Below are positions 1 through 11,361 of a stretch of DNA of 64,000 bases, piece by piece. The translations under genes and the position numbers were made by a program. The notes beneath the pieces are model-generated. The model was not told the origin of the DNA, made no database searches, and worked only from the letters and a program-made list of their open reading frames with translations. Each line of letters opens with the position of its first letter. Position 1 is the stretch's first letter. Origin of the DNA: Pelobates cultripes (lineage: Eukaryota; Chordata; Amphibia; Anura; Pelobatidae); NCBI GenBank assembly GCA_933207985.1, contig OW240916.1, positions 85,984,702-86,048,701 on the forward strand. The letters are read 5' to 3'.

Positions 1-48
1 GCATCTGGGGCTGGGCTGACAGCCCTAATCATCAGTGATCAGGCTCCT

Positions 49-141
49 GTAATCCAGGCCGGCCATGTGCGAGCTCAGGGCCCCACGGGAGCAGGGAGCG
101 CCAGGCGGCCGGCACAGCTCGCACATGGCCGACCAGGATTA
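49..141. repeat. Inverted repeat (about 26-bp arms)
   Basis: Arms at about 50-75 and 116-141 (core GGCCATGTGCGAGCT against AGCTCGCACATGGCC) are complementary with a few mismatches across a GC-rich loop of about 40 bases. This could be the end of a foldback element. No gene is seen here. Confidence 0.7.
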
Positions 142-350
142 TATAAAAGAAAAAACAAACCAAGAATCTATATATCGTGGCGGGGGTGGAGCACAGCGTG
201 CAGCGGTGCGGAGCTTAGCGTGTGGCAGGGGCAGAGCTTAGCGTGCGGCGGGGGCCCTGGTAACTGCAGCATGGGAAGTAGGAAGGAGTCCCTGCTTCCC
301 CAACAACCAGTCTCCAGGAGCTCCAAGGGATGTGGAGGTAAGAAGCAGGT

Positions 351-1262
351 CAGTGTGTCTGTGTGTGACTGCCTGTGTGTGTGTTACTGTCTGCCTGTGT
401 GTGTGTGTGTGTGTGTGTGACTGTCTGCCTGTGTGTGTGTGTGTCTGACTGTCTGCCTTTGTGCATGAATGCCTGTGAGTGTGTGACTGTCTGCCTGTGA
501 GTGTGTGGCTGTCTGTGTGTGTGTGGCTGTCTGTGTGTGTGTGTGTGTGGCTGTCTGCCTGACTGTGTGTGTGGATGTCTGCCTCTGTGTGTGTGCATCT
601 GCTAGTGAGTGAGCTTGCGTGTGTGTGTGTGTGCGTGCATCTGCTAGTGAGTGAGCTTCTGTGTGTGTGTGCATCTGCTAGGGATGGAGCTTCGGTGTGT
701 GTGCGCCTGCTAGTGAGTTTGTGTGTGTTGGTGTGTGTGTGCCTGCTAGTGAGTGAGCTTGTATGTGTGTCAGTGAGCTTGTCTGTAGGGATCATATGTG
801 TGTGTGTGTTAGTGAGCTTGTCTGTAGGGAGCATGGGTGTGTCTGAGCCTGTCTGTGGTGATCATGTGTGTGCAGTGAGCTTGTCTGTAGTAAGCATGTG
901 TGTGATCGTGAGCTTGTCTGTAGTGACCATATGTGTGTCAGTAAGCCTGTCTGTAGTGAGCATGTGTGTGTCAGTGAGCTTGTCTGTAGTGAATCTGTGT
1001 GTTAGTGAGCTCTTCTGTAGGGAGCATGTGTGTGTCAGTGGGCTTGTCTGTAGGGAGAATGTGTGCGCATCAGTGAGCTTTTCTGTAGTGAGCGTGTTTG
1101 TGTGACAGTGAGCTTGTCTGTAGTAAGCTTGTGTGTGTATCAGAGTTTGTCTATACTAAATTTGTGTGTGTACCAATAACCTTGTCTGTGTGTGTCATTG
1201 AGATTGTCTGTCAATGAGCCTATTTGTGTGTATCAGTAAGATTGTCTGTGTCTGTATGTGAG
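351..1262. repeat. GT-rich minisatellite
   Basis: Degenerate tandem array of (GT)n punctuated by CTGTCTGCCT in the first part and GTGAGCTTGTCTGTAGTGA in the second. The open frames across it on both strands (Thr/His-rich or Val/Cys/Ser-rich) are by-products of the repeat. Confidence 0.95.
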
Positions 1263-1331
1263 TATGCTTTACTGTATAATTTAATTACCCTAAAAGGACT
1301 TATATTTTGAATTAGAAAAAGAAATATACCA

Positions 1332-1370
1332 ATAATATATATATATATATGTGTATATATATATATACAC
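1332..1370. repeat. AT microsatellite
   Basis: Nearly pure (AT)n with one GTGT interruption, between the GT minisatellite and the 3' side of the LINE. Confidence 0.9.
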
Positions 1371-1686
1371 ACTACATAGCACAATGACTTATGGGGCTGG
1401 CATAGATTTTTTTCCATGGCTGCTTCGTATCCCCAGTCCGACCCTGGCCGTACGGGTGCGAACAGCAGACAGGAGAAGGTCACGGTTAGAGCGGAGAGAC
1501 CGAGAAGGGGCATACATGCAGATCAGTGAAGAAATATTGGAGGGGCTAGAATTGTTCAGTGCTTTATAGGTGTGGAATAGTACCTTGAATTGACTCCCAA
1601 AGGATACAGGAAGCCAAATGTAAGGACTAACAGAGGAGTGAGGTGTGAGAGGAGCGACAGGAGAGGATAATCAGTCTAGCTGCAGC

Positions 1687-2216
1687 TGTCATAATCTTGA
1701 GAAGGTCAGATAGGAGACTTATGCCAGGGTAGACTTCAGGTACTTTATTAGTGATTTTAGACATATTATGAAACTTGAGGGAAAACAGAATTTAGGCAAT
1801 ATGCCACAAAACAGGATACTTGCAAATAATAAAGAATGTCTGTAATTTTCAGGTAGGGTTGTAACAAAGGCAGGTTGGTATCAAAGGCAAGCTGGTAACA
1901 GTGGAAGGCTGGTTACAGAGGCAGGCTGGTGTGAAGTATATGTAAGGGTGGAGCAGGTTAGTGTTAGGAGCAAGTTTGAAGGTAAGTCTGGAGCAGGTTC
2001 ACAGGAGTGTTTCAGGTAAATGACCAACTTCAATGTAAAGGCCATGAGGTTAGTTGGGTGTAGCGTTTTGTAACTGAAGTAATCAAAGATAAGCAGGTGA
2101 GTATTCAGAACTAGAGGCAAGTGAGGCCCCTAGTGGTAGAAATTAATCAGAGCAGGTTTTAAAGGAGCAGAAATAAAAGGAACAAAAGTCTTGTTCGTCA
2201 GGATAGGATCCTGACA
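1687..2216 (-). mobile_element. Solo LTR, 530 bp, inserted in the LINE
   Basis: The segment starts TGTCA and ends TGACA, has TG...CA termini, and is flanked by perfect 5-bp copies of GCAGC (1682-1686 and 2217-2221). LINE sequence resumes on both sides. There is no internal retroviral or Gypsy region, so this is a solo LTR left by LTR-LTR recombination. An AATAAA on the minus strand near 1750 suggests minus orientation. The superfamily is not determined. Confidence 0.8.
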
Positions 2217-2360
2217 GCAGCATTCATTACATACTGTAGCGGGGCAATACGGCCAAGACAGCGCACTTGCAAGGATGAACTGATGTGGGTACCACTCACT
2301 TGAAGGGAGAGCGAAAGAGGGGGATCAGTATTAGGAGGAGGAAAGACAAGAAGTTCAGTT

Positions 2361-3101
2361 TTAGAGAGATTGAGTTTTCAAAAAACAGGAGGACATCCAA
2401 TCAGAAATGGAAGAAAGGCAAGCAGTGACACGTTGCAGGATTGAAAGGGAGAGGTCCGGGGAGGAGAGGTATATCTGAGTGTCATCAGTGTACAGGTGGT
2501 ATTGGAATCCAAATGAAGTAATAAGTTTTCCAAGAGAGGCAGTATAAGGGGAAAATAGAAGGGGGTCAAGTACAGAGCCTTGGGAGACTCCAACAGAGAC
2601 AGGACAAAGGGAGGAGGTATCATTAGAAAAGGACACACTGAATGAGCATTGGGAGAGATAGGAGGAAAACCAAGAAAGGACAGTGCCACATACACTGAGT
2701 GATTGAAGAGTTTGGAGAAGGAGAACATGGTCAACAGTGTCAAAGGCAGCAGAGAGGTCAAGAAGAATTAGTATGGAGTAGTGCCCTTGGGATTTAGCTG
2801 CGATTAGGTCATTATTGACTTTAATAAGAACAGTCTCAGTAGAGTGGAGGGGGTGGAAGCCAGACTGAAGAGAGTCAAGGAGAGAGTTGGAATTGAGGAA
2901 GCAAGTCAGATGGGTAAAGACGTGTATTTCCAGAAGCTTTGAGGAAAAAGGGAGCAGGGATATAGGACGGTAGTTAGAAGGGGAGGACGGGTCAAGAGAT
3001 GTTTTTTTAAAGATGGGTACTACAGTAGCATGTTTAAGGGCAGCAGGGACAACACCAGAAGAGAGCAGTTGAAGATGTGTGTTAAGGAAGGCACAAGACA
3101 A
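2361..3101 (-). pseudogene. LINE reverse transcriptase fragment
   Basis: An open stretch of 246 residues carries RT signatures in order: [30 protein letters not shown], the catalytic block [13 protein letters not shown], a [13 protein letters not shown] block and YTDDTQIYL. The last is the F/YxDD box, with Thr where LINEs usually have Ala. It would polymerise cDNA on a nicked target if intact. The frame lacks the C-terminus and upstream endonuclease in one reading frame, so it is a fossil. It belongs to the LINE at 1500-3990, and no host function is implied. Confidence 0.85.
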
Positions 3102-4094
3102 GAGGAGAGAGATCTGATAAGGTGAGACAGGATAGGATCAAGTGGGCAAGTGGTGGGTTGAGATGAATGGATGAACTCTTGTTTAGTAGCCTGGGAGAAA
3201 GTCTGAAGGGTAGAAAAGGCATGGCCTACGTGTGGTTGAGAAAGAGAGGGGCAAGGTGGTGTGAATTCTTTCCTTAGCTGTTCAATCTTATCGGTAAACT
3301 AGCATGCAAAGCTATCGGCTGTAAGGTTAGTTTGGGTGCTGGCCACAGTAGGGCAAAGAAGGTAGTTAAAGGTTTTAAAAAGACACCTGGGATTGCGGGA
3401 GCATGAGCTAATGAGGGAGGAAAAGTATGACTGTTTGGCAAGGGCTGTGCAGTATGAATGCAACATGAATTTGTAGTGGAGGAAGTCTGGGTGCGTGACT
3501 TCCTCCAGGAGAGTTCAGCAGAAGGGGAGCATCTCTGAAGGTAGCGTGTTGATTTAGTGTGTCACTGTTGGGGGCGTATTCTCCTCAAGGTGCATGTTTG
3601 GAGCGTTGCTGCAGTGTCCAGGGCAGAGGTGAGGGTAGTGTTATATGAGGAGATAGCCAGTGAGGAACAGAAGAAAGTAGGGATGGATAGAAGTTGGGAA
3701 ATCCATATTAGCTGATAGCTGCTATAGGTCAATATAATTCAGATTTCTTCTTAGTTGAAGGGGGTTAGTTTGAGGATGATGGGGTAGGGGCTATTGAGAG
3801 CAAATGATAAGAGGTGGTGATCTGAAAGAGGGAATTGAGTGTTACAGAGATTAGAGATTGTACATTCATGAGAGAAAATAAGATCAATAAATCAAGGTTG
3901 GGAGGTCACATGGCTACTTGGAAATGGGCCTGGTGCTTAGAGGTTTTTGTCCACTGCAAGGCAGTAGTTTTATTTTATGGGACTGAAGAAGAGGCTACTA
4001 GTTTGCTTACTATGAAATAGGCCTAATTATATACATTAGAACATGTACTTATGTTAAAAGTAGAGGATATTATCTGAAAGAGAACCGAGTAAAA

Positions 4095-4574
4095 TTAAAG
4101 GGATACTATAGCCACCAAAAGAACAGTTTTGCTGTATAGATCTTACCTCTGCAGTCTCACTGCTCTATTCTCTGCCATTTAGGAGTTAAATCACTTTTTT
4201 TATGCAAACTTAGTCACACCTCCCAGCATGTAACTTACACAGGTATCCTAAACACTTCCTGTAAAGAGAGATCTCATGTTTATACTTCCTTTATCACAAA
4301 TTCTGTAATCATCACATTTTCATCTGCTCTGTTCATAGCTTTCTAGACCCTGCAGGGGCCTCCTGTGTGTGATTAAAGTTCAATTTATAGAGCAAGATAT
4401 AAGTAAGCTAACATCTGATTAAAAATGAAACACTTTTTTCATGCAGGCTGTGTGAGTCAGTCAGGGGAGTTGTGGCTAGGGCTGCCTTAGCAGAAACAAA
4501 AGTAATTTAACTACTAATTGGCAGAGAAATGAGACTGCAGGGGAATAATCTATACACCAAAACTTCTTCATTAA
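4095..4574. mobile_element. T2-type MITE (TTAA target), about 480 bp
   Basis: Begins TTAAAGGGATACTATAGCC. The right end repeats, in inverted form, subterminal blocks of the left end (TGGCAGAGAA..GAGACTGCAG..TATACACCAAAA). The terminal TTAA at 4571-4574 is shared with the next MITE. A related copy lies at 34993-35494. Confidence 0.8.
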
Positions 4575-4786
4575 AGGGACACTATAAGCATCCATACCAT
4601 TTAATTATATTGTGTTCCTTTCCCCTTAGCCTGCAATATAAAACATGGCAGTTTCAGATCAACTGCAATGTTTACATTGCAGGGTTAAGACTGCCTCTAG
4701 TGGCTATCTTAAAACTGCCGAGGCACAGTGATACTATAATGTTAGGAAAACAGTTTTGTATTTCTTATGCTATAGTGTTCCTTTAT
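4571..4786. mobile_element. T2-type MITE, abutting the previous one
   Basis: Starts TTAAAGGGACACTATAAGC and ends CTATAGTGTTCCTTTAT. The right TTAA has mutated to TTAT. Inside is the small hairpin around AACTGCAATGTTTACATTGC, a block common in this MITE group. Confidence 0.75.
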
Positions 4787-5091
4787 CTTAAAGGATGGCT
4801 AGAATCTGTAAAGGCACTTTTTAATTAAATTACTGGTTACTTTGTTAATTCATAGGTAACAGGGCCTAGACAGCAGAATGTAGGAGATGCATAATTCTGG
4901 TTTGGTTAGAATCTAGGCTGACACCTTTCAATGTGCATGCCCACCTCCCAGCATGTCCTTAGTTCCACTCAACTGTGTTGACCTTTGCTGTGAACATTAT
5001 AACTGAACAAGCTGTGAGCAAAGTCATAATGGTGCTTACTTGCTTTGCCCCCTGACTGCATGCTACGGACGTGTGCTTATGTGTCCAACCT

Positions 5092-6052
5092 TTAAAGGAC
5101 CACTATAGGCACCCAGACCACTTCAGCTTAAAGGACCGCTATAGTGCCAGGAAAACATACTCGTTTTCCTGGCACTATAGTGCCCTGAGGGTGCCCCCAC
5201 CCTCAGGGACCCCCTCCCGCCCGGCTCTGGAAAGGGGAAAGGGGTTAAAACGTGCACTTTTCCAGCTGGGCGGAGAGCTCCCCTTCTTCTCTCCTCCTCC
5301 GTTCCTCCCGCCCGGCTGAATGCGCCGCAGCAAGGCTGTAGCATTGCGATTATAGAAAGCATTTACAATGCTTTCCTATGGCAGCGTGCTCTCACTGTGA
5401 AAATCACGGTAGAAAGCGCGCAAGCGCCTAAGTAGCTGTCAATGAGACAGCCACTAGAAGAGGAAGGCTTAACCCATTAATAAACATAGCAGTTTCTCTG
5501 AAACTGCTATGTTTATTAAAAAAAATGGGTTAACCCTAGCTGGACCTGGCACCCAGACCACTTCATTAAGCTGAAGTGGTCTGGGTGCCTAGAGTGGTCC
5601 TTTAATGAAGTGGTCTGGGTGTCAGGTCCATCTAGGGTTTACCCTGCCTGCTGTAAACATGGCAGTTTCAGAGAAACTGCTATGTTTACATTAGGGTTAA
5701 TCCAGCCTCTAGTGGCTGTCTCATTGACAGTCGCTAGAGGCGCTTCCGCGCTTCTCACTGTGATTTTCACAGTGAGAAGACGCCAGCGTCCATAGGAAAG
5801 CATTGAGAAATGCTTTCCTATGGACTGACTGAGTGCGCGCTCTTGCCGCGCATGCGCATTCAGCAAATGACGTCAGGAGAAGGAGGAGAGTCCCCAGCGT
5901 TGAGGGAGCCCAGAGCTGGAGAAAGGTAAGTGTTTAACCCCTTCCTCCCCCTAGAGCCGGCGGGAGGGGGACCCAGAGGGTGGGGGACACCTAAAGATCC
6001 TATAGTGCCAGGAAAACAAGTTTGTTTTCCTGGCACTATAGTGGTCCTTTAA
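5092..6052. mobile_element. T2-type MITE (outer copy), split by a second copy
   Basis: Left end TTAAAGGACCACTATAGGC at 5092; right end CTATAGTGGTCCTTTAA at 6052. It contains the palindromic GAAGTGGTCTGGGTG block, an AACATGGCAGTTTC hairpin, TGACAGTCGCTAGAGGCGC, and the CTTTCCTATGG / CCATAGGAAAG hairpin. The element is interrupted at its own internal TTAA by the copy at 5128-5605. Confidence 0.85.
5128..5605. mobile_element. T2-type MITE nested inside the preceding copy, inverted
   Basis: TTAAAGGACCGCTATAGTGCC begins at 5128, and GAGTGGTCCTTTAA ends at 5605. Both flanking TTAAs derive from the single TTAA inside the host block CTTCAGCTTAATGAAG, which this copy itself still carries uninterrupted (CTTCATTAAGCTGAAG near 5561-5575). 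The host therefore supplies an internal reference for the empty site, and the TSD is exactly TTAA. Confidence 0.9.
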
Positions 6053-6660
6053 CTCTGGGCTAATTCATATCAGCCTGTCATTGCTGTCCAAGATTTGATG
6101 GATAGAAAGAAAACTAATAATCTGACCAGCAGGCAAATGAAATGGGCATTAGGGATCATTAGGGCCAAAACTGTTCAAACTGATGATACAGAATTTGTGG
6201 GATAGAGCCTTTAATGTAAAGACTCTTTACATTGTATTCAATACAACAGGGCTTGACAAATCCCTGGGATTTGGGAGCCCGTTCTGCCCCCGAGGCTGCC
6301 TTTGATCAGAGGCAGACAGGCGACTCATGGAGAGCGTAGGCAGACGAATGGGCAGGCAGGTGGCTCATGGAGGGCTGAGGTGGGTGGGCGGGCAGGTGCA
6401 CACTCAGGGAGAGAGGAGGCGGTGAGGTAGCTGTCACCTTCCTGCTCTCCTCCCTAGCGGGAGCATGTAGACTCTGAACATGGTGTTGCACACTGTGCAA
6501 CACTGACCCAGTGACCCAGGAAGCACCTCTAGTAGCCTTCTGAGTGACTGTTATTAGAGGTATTATTAGGCAACAATGTAAGCACTGCCTTTTGTCTGAA
6601 AAGGAAGTGTTTACATTGAAAAGCATGTAGTGACAAGCTATAGACTTCAGAACAACTACA

Positions 6661-8795
6661 TTAACCCCTTAAGGACCGAGGACGGTTCAGGACCGTCATC
6701 GGCATTTTTGCGTTGCCGACCGATGACGGTCCTGAACCGTCCTAACGGTCAGAGCTACTTACCTGATCGCCGTCGTTCCCCCGGCGGCGATCAGCGTGGC
6801 TCCGGTTGTGGGGAGACTGTCTGCAGCCCAGACAGTCTCCCCACGGCAGATTAGGACCCCTGTGGCCATGTGATCGCTTAACACAGCGATCACATGGTCA
6901 CAATAGGTGTCCATAGTGTCTGCCTGCAGGGGGACTGTCTGTGCTGACAGGCAGTCTCCCTGCTAGTGTAAAATCAGAAAAAATAAATAAAGTTAATGTT
7001 AATAAAAAAAATAATAATAATTATATATGTGTATATATGATATATAGACATATATTATATGTATATAATATATGTCTATATATCATATATATATAATGCC
7101 ATACTAAGTGTATTTTTATATTAATATGTACTTATATTAATATAAAAATACACTTATAATTAAATTACACACGTATATATATAATATATATAATAACTAT
7201 ATATATTGTATATATATATTATTATAAAATATAAATAATAAGTAATTTAAATTAAATAATTTTTTTAAATAATAATAAAAATTTTAAAAAAAATTATATA
7301 TCTATATGAAATTTTATTCTAACTGTATTTTAAAATTAATATATATATATTTATATCAAAATACACTTAGAATGAATTTGTGTATATATATCTATGTATA
7401 TAAAAATAAATAAAAATAATAAGAAATATACATACGTCCATATACAAAATTACATAAATAATTATATAAATATACACGGAGACTTCAAATATATAAATAT
7501 GCATATATATTTAAATTCTACGTGCGTATTTATGTAATATTTTTACATAATTCAGTAATTTTATTGATTGCAATTTGAGGGACCTGCCTGCCAACCCAGG
7601 CCGAAATTCCAGAGAATTTAATTTGTTAGCACTGTATTTTACCCTGTAACGTTCTACGACACCCTAAAACCTGTACATGGGGGGTACTGTTTTACTCGGG
7701 AGACTTCGCTGAACACAAATATTAGTGATTCAAAACAGTAAAACATATCACAGCGATGATATTGTCAGTGAAAGCTACTTTTTTTGCATTTTTCACACAC
7801 AAACAGCACTTTTACTGATGATATAATTGTTGTGATACGTTTTCCAGTTTTTAAACACTAATATTTGTGTTCAGCGATGTCTCCCGAGTAAAACAGTACC
7901 CCCCATGTACAGGTTTTATAGCATTTCTGAAAGTTACAAGGTCAAATATATGGGTCAAATATTTTTACATTGAAAATGGCCAGGTTGGTTACGCTGCCTT
8001 TGAGAGCGTATGGTAGCCCAGGAATGAGAATTACCCCCATGATGGCATACCATTTGCAAAAGAAGACAACCCAAGGTATTGCAAATGGGGTATGTCCAGT
8101 CTTTTTTAGTAACCACTTGGTCACAAACACTGGCCAAAATTAGCGCTCAATTTAGTTTTTTTACTTTTTTCACACACAAACAAATATGAATGCTTACTTT
8201 GGCCAGTGTTTTCGACTAAGTGGCTACTAAAAAAGACTGGACATACCCTATATTGAATACCCTGGGTTGTCTACTTTAAAAAAAATATGTACATGTGGGG
8301 TGTTATTCAGAGATTTATGACAGATAATAGTGTTACAATGTCACTATTGATAAATTTAAAAAAATGTATGTTTTGAAACCGCAATATCCTACTTGTACCT
8401 ATAGCCCTATAACATGCAAAAAAAAAAGCAAAAAAGCACGTAAACACTGGGTATTTTTAAACTCAGGACAAAATTTTGAATCTATTTAGCAGTTTTTTTC
8501 ATTCGCTTTTGTAGATGAGTAAAAGATTTTTCAAGTAAAAGTAAAAAAACATGTATTTTTTTCAATTTTTCATCATATTTTTTATTTTTTTTAAATTAAA
8601 ATACATGAGATTATATAAATAATGGTATGTAAAGAAAGCCCCTTTTGTCCTGAAAAAACAATATATAATTTGTATGGGAACAGTAAATGAGAAAGCGGAA
8701 AATTACAGCCAAACACAAACACCACAAAAGTGTAAAAATATGCCTGGTCGCAAATGTACAACATCGCAAAAACAGTCCAGTCCTTAAGGGGTTAA
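6661..8795. mobile_element. TTAA-target transposon with CCCCTTAAGGAC ends (piggyBac-like, non-autonomous)
   Basis: Ends are TTAA-CCCCTTAAGGAC (6661) and GTCCTTAAGGGG-TTAA (8795), with TTAA as the target duplication. The TTAA target and CCC termini suggest the piggyBac type, which is inference. No transposase frame is seen. The inside is a GC-rich left part, an AT-rich middle (6960-7560), then two long inverted-repeat pairs: 7675-7755 with 7830-7920, and 8090-8140 with 8190-8250. A relative lies at 32284-33797, and an 80-bp minimal relative at 36177-36256. Confidence 0.75.
6680..6742. repeat. Perfect 23-bp hairpin near the element end
   Basis: Arms 6680-6702 and 6720-6742 (GGACGGTTCAGGACCGTCAT.. 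and its complement) flank a 17-base loop just inside the terminal CCCCTTAAGG. Each arm itself contains a second imperfect palindrome (GGTTCAGGACC). Confidence 0.9.
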
Positions 8796-8984
8796 GGTTT
8801 AGTGGTTCTAGTAACTATAATGTCCCTTTAAGAATTTTATTTTTGACGTTGAAAAACTTGGCTCTTAACATTTTTAGCTGGCTCCTAGATTCCAAACAAA
8901 ATTGTAATACCCTGCACTACAATAGGCTACAGTGTTTATGGTGATTAGAGAGTCCCTGTAAAATGTAGTGTTGAATCTTAAATA

Positions 8985-10549
8985 CAGGGAGTGCAGAATT
9001 ATTAGGCAAGTTGTATTTTTGAGGATTAATTTTATTATTGAACAACAACCATGTTCTCAATGAACCCAAAAAAGTCATTAATATCAAAGCTGAATATTTT
9101 TGGAAGTAGTTTTTAGTTTGTTTTTAGTTTTAGCTATGTTAGGGGGATATCTGTGTGTGCAGGTGACTATTACTGTGCATAATTATTAGGCAACTTAACA
9201 AAAAACAAATATATACCCATTTCAATTATTTATTATTACCAGTGAAACTAATATAACATCTCAACATTCACAAATATACATTTCTGACATTCAAAAACAA
9301 AACAAAAACAAATCAGTGACCAATATAGCCACCTTTCTTTGCAAGGACACTCAAAAAGCCTGCCATCCATGGATTCTGTCAGTGTTTTGATCTGTTCACC
9401 ATCAACATTGCTTGCAGCAGCAACTACAGCCTCCCAGACACTGTTCAGAGAGGTGTACTGTTTTCCCTCCTTGTAAATCTCACATTTGATGATGGACCAC
9501 AGGTTCTCAATGGGGTTCAGATCAGGTGAACAAGGAGGCCATGTCATTAGATTTTCTTCTTTTATACCCTTTCTTGCCAGCCACGCTGTGGAGTACTTGG
9601 ACGTGTGTGATGGAGCATTGTCCTGTATGAAAATCATGTTTTTCTTGAAGGATGCAGACTTCTTCCTGTACCACTGCTTGAAGAAGGTGCCTTCCAGGAA
9701 CTGGCAGTAGGACTGGGAGTTGAGCTTGACTCCATCCTCAACCCGAAAAGGCCCCACAAGCTCATCTTTGATGATACCAGCCCAAACCAGTACTCCACCT
9801 CCACCTTGCTGGCGCCTGAGTCGGACTGGAGCTCTCTGCCCTTTACCAATCCAGCCACGGGCCCATCCATCTGGCCCATCAAGACTCACTCTCATTTCAT
9901 CAGTCCATAAAACCTTAGAAAAATCAGTCTTGAGATATTTCTTGGCCTAGTCTTGACGTTTCAGCTTGTGTGTCTTGTTCAGTGGTGGTCGTCTTTCAGC
10001 CTTTCTTACCTTGGCCATGTCTCTGAGTATTGCACACCTTGTGCTTTTGGGCACCCCAGTGATGTTGCAGCTCTGAAATATGGCCAAACTGGTGGCAAGT
10101 GGCATCGTGGCAGCTGCACGCTTGACTTTTCTCAGTTCATGGGCAGTTATTTTGCGCCTTGGTTTTTCCCACACGCTTCTTGCGACCCTGTTGACTATTT
10201 TGAATGAAACGCTTGATTGTTCGATGATCACGCTTCAGAAGCTTTGCAATTTTAAGAGTGCTGCACCCCTCTGCAAGATATCTCACTATTTTTGACTTTT
10301 CTGAGCCTGTCAAGTCCTTCTTTTGACCCATTTTGCTAAAGGAAAGGAAGTTGCCTAATAATTATGCACACCTGATATAGGGTGTTGATGTCATTAGACC
10401 ACACCCCTTCTCATTACAGAGATGCACATCATCTAATATGCTTAATTGGTAGTAGGCTTTCAAGCCTATACAGCTTGGAGTAAGACAACATGCATAAAGA
10501 GGATGATGTGGTCAAAATACTAATTTGCCTAATAATTCTGCACTCCCTG
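8985..10549 (-). mobile_element. Tc1/mariner-like transposon, DD37E type, copy 1
   Basis: Flanked by TA (8983-8984 and 10550-10551). Terminal inverted repeat CAGGGAGTGCAGAATTATT.. of about 25 bp. A second internal copy of the motif (GCATAATTATTAGGCAAC) sits about 180 bp inside each end (9176-9193 and 10356-10373), giving an IR/DR arrangement. The minus strand encodes a broken transposase. By eye it is nearly identical to the copy at 18480-20022 in the opposite orientation. Confidence 0.95.
9313..10331 (-). pseudogene. Tc1-like transposase, inactivated (DD37E)
   Basis: Starts MGQKKDLTGSEKSKIVRYL, a helix-turn-helix N-terminus, with KITAHELRKVKRAA following. The catalytic triad is D in VLWTDE, D in MIFIQDNAPSH and E in NPIENLW, with 37 residues between the second D and the E. 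A GGGGVLVWAG glycine-rich block lies between them. Three lesions are seen against copy 2. An extra G near 10169 shifts frame after GRKKRV. A TAG at 9947-9949 replaces Trp. An extra T near 9354 shifts the last residues. The normal stop would be the TGA at 9313-9315. The DD37E spacing fits the TRT group of vertebrate Tc1-like elements, known from memory of the family rather than a search. Confidence 0.92.
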
Positions 10550-10551
10550 TA

Positions 10552-11353
10552 GATTCAAGAATGAGAGAAAAGGATAACACACCTGCTTCATATATTTATT
10601 CAATAAGATTTATCATTTAGGATTATTTGTGCTATTTGACTATGACATTTACATAGACTTCAACTTTTAATGATAAATTCACATCATCTGCATCACATCA
10701 ATGCAGCCGTTGTTCAGACCTCATGGTCACTGAGTGCATAAGTATGACGCCAGTAGAGGCAGCAGGCAAAGAGACAAAGAATGGAACCTAATACATTCAC
10801 ACTTAAAGGGAAGTATATTTTTCCAAGACTTAGAATTTAGCTTCTGTTTCTTCTCTCTTATAAATCATTTATTCCCACCATGGACAAATTTTTCATTATT
10901 GAACTGTTATGAATACTTGCTAAAAACCCTACTGTGAGTAGTAGCTCATGAATATTTAAGCCTTTCGCTATTGAGTTCTTTCAAGATAAAATAAAGCACA
11001 CACAATGAACTCATGATGCATAGCTAGCACATGAAAGTAGGATAATACAGCAGTTGTCATGTTTATATTGTAAGTTACAGTAGACATAAGACTGTAATGT
11101 AAATGAAATAAAATCTCCTGCCCAAACCTGAGGGTCACGGTTTCCTCTGATGTGCTCAGTCAGTGAATGTCTTCACACAGCTTGAGAAAACATTGAGTTC
11201 TACAAGTTTTTATATATACATAATCCTATAAAAGCACACATAATAATAAAAAGCAAATTTAATTTCTGCAATAGTGCACATTTAAATGTGGGCAGATTGG
11301 GGCATAGACAAATGTATATATATAGTAGCCTCAGCACATGTCCAAACTAGATA
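10552..11353. other. No recognised feature
   Basis: AT-rich, apparently unique sequence between the DD37E transposon and the hAT-like element. No convincing coding, repeat-end or RNA signal was seen. Confidence 0.5.
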
Positions 11354-11361
11354 GCAGTGTT

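Larger units (their letters stand above)
1500..3990 (-). mobile_element. Non-LTR retrotransposon (L2/CR1-type LINE), decayed, minus strand
   Basis: Minus-strand LINE remnant. Reading right to left, an APE-type endonuclease end is visible near 3836-3796 (a SerAspHisHis motif, then Leu-Leu-Ser-Phe), followed by spacer and a reverse transcriptase with recognisable blocks at 3101-2361. The 3' side lies near 1500-1686 and is separated by an inserted LTR at 1687-2216. Boundaries are approximate. The L2/CR1 (Jockey-like) class is inferred from the motifs; a related Rex-type element is possible. Confidence 0.75.
6420..8831. mobile_element. T2-type MITE, left end eroded, split by a 2.1-kb insertion
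   Basis: The block 6460-6664 (CACCTCTAGTAG, AGCACTGCCTTTTGTCTGAAAA, AGAACAACTACATTAA) matches MITEs at 43678 and 63365. The right end GTTCTAGTAACTATAATG..CCTTTAA resumes at 8796-8831. The left boundary is uncertain. The TTAA at 6661-6664 was the target for the insertion that follows. Confidence 0.7.

Noticed and set aside
238..1105. 198- and 178-residue frames on opposite strands
   Set aside because: Overlapping frames in a GT minisatellite, with no conserved motif.
6249..6300. Possible hAT end CAGGGCTTGACAAATCC
   Set aside because: It resembles known hAT termini, but no matching opposite end or 8-bp duplication was found, so it is not listed as a feature.
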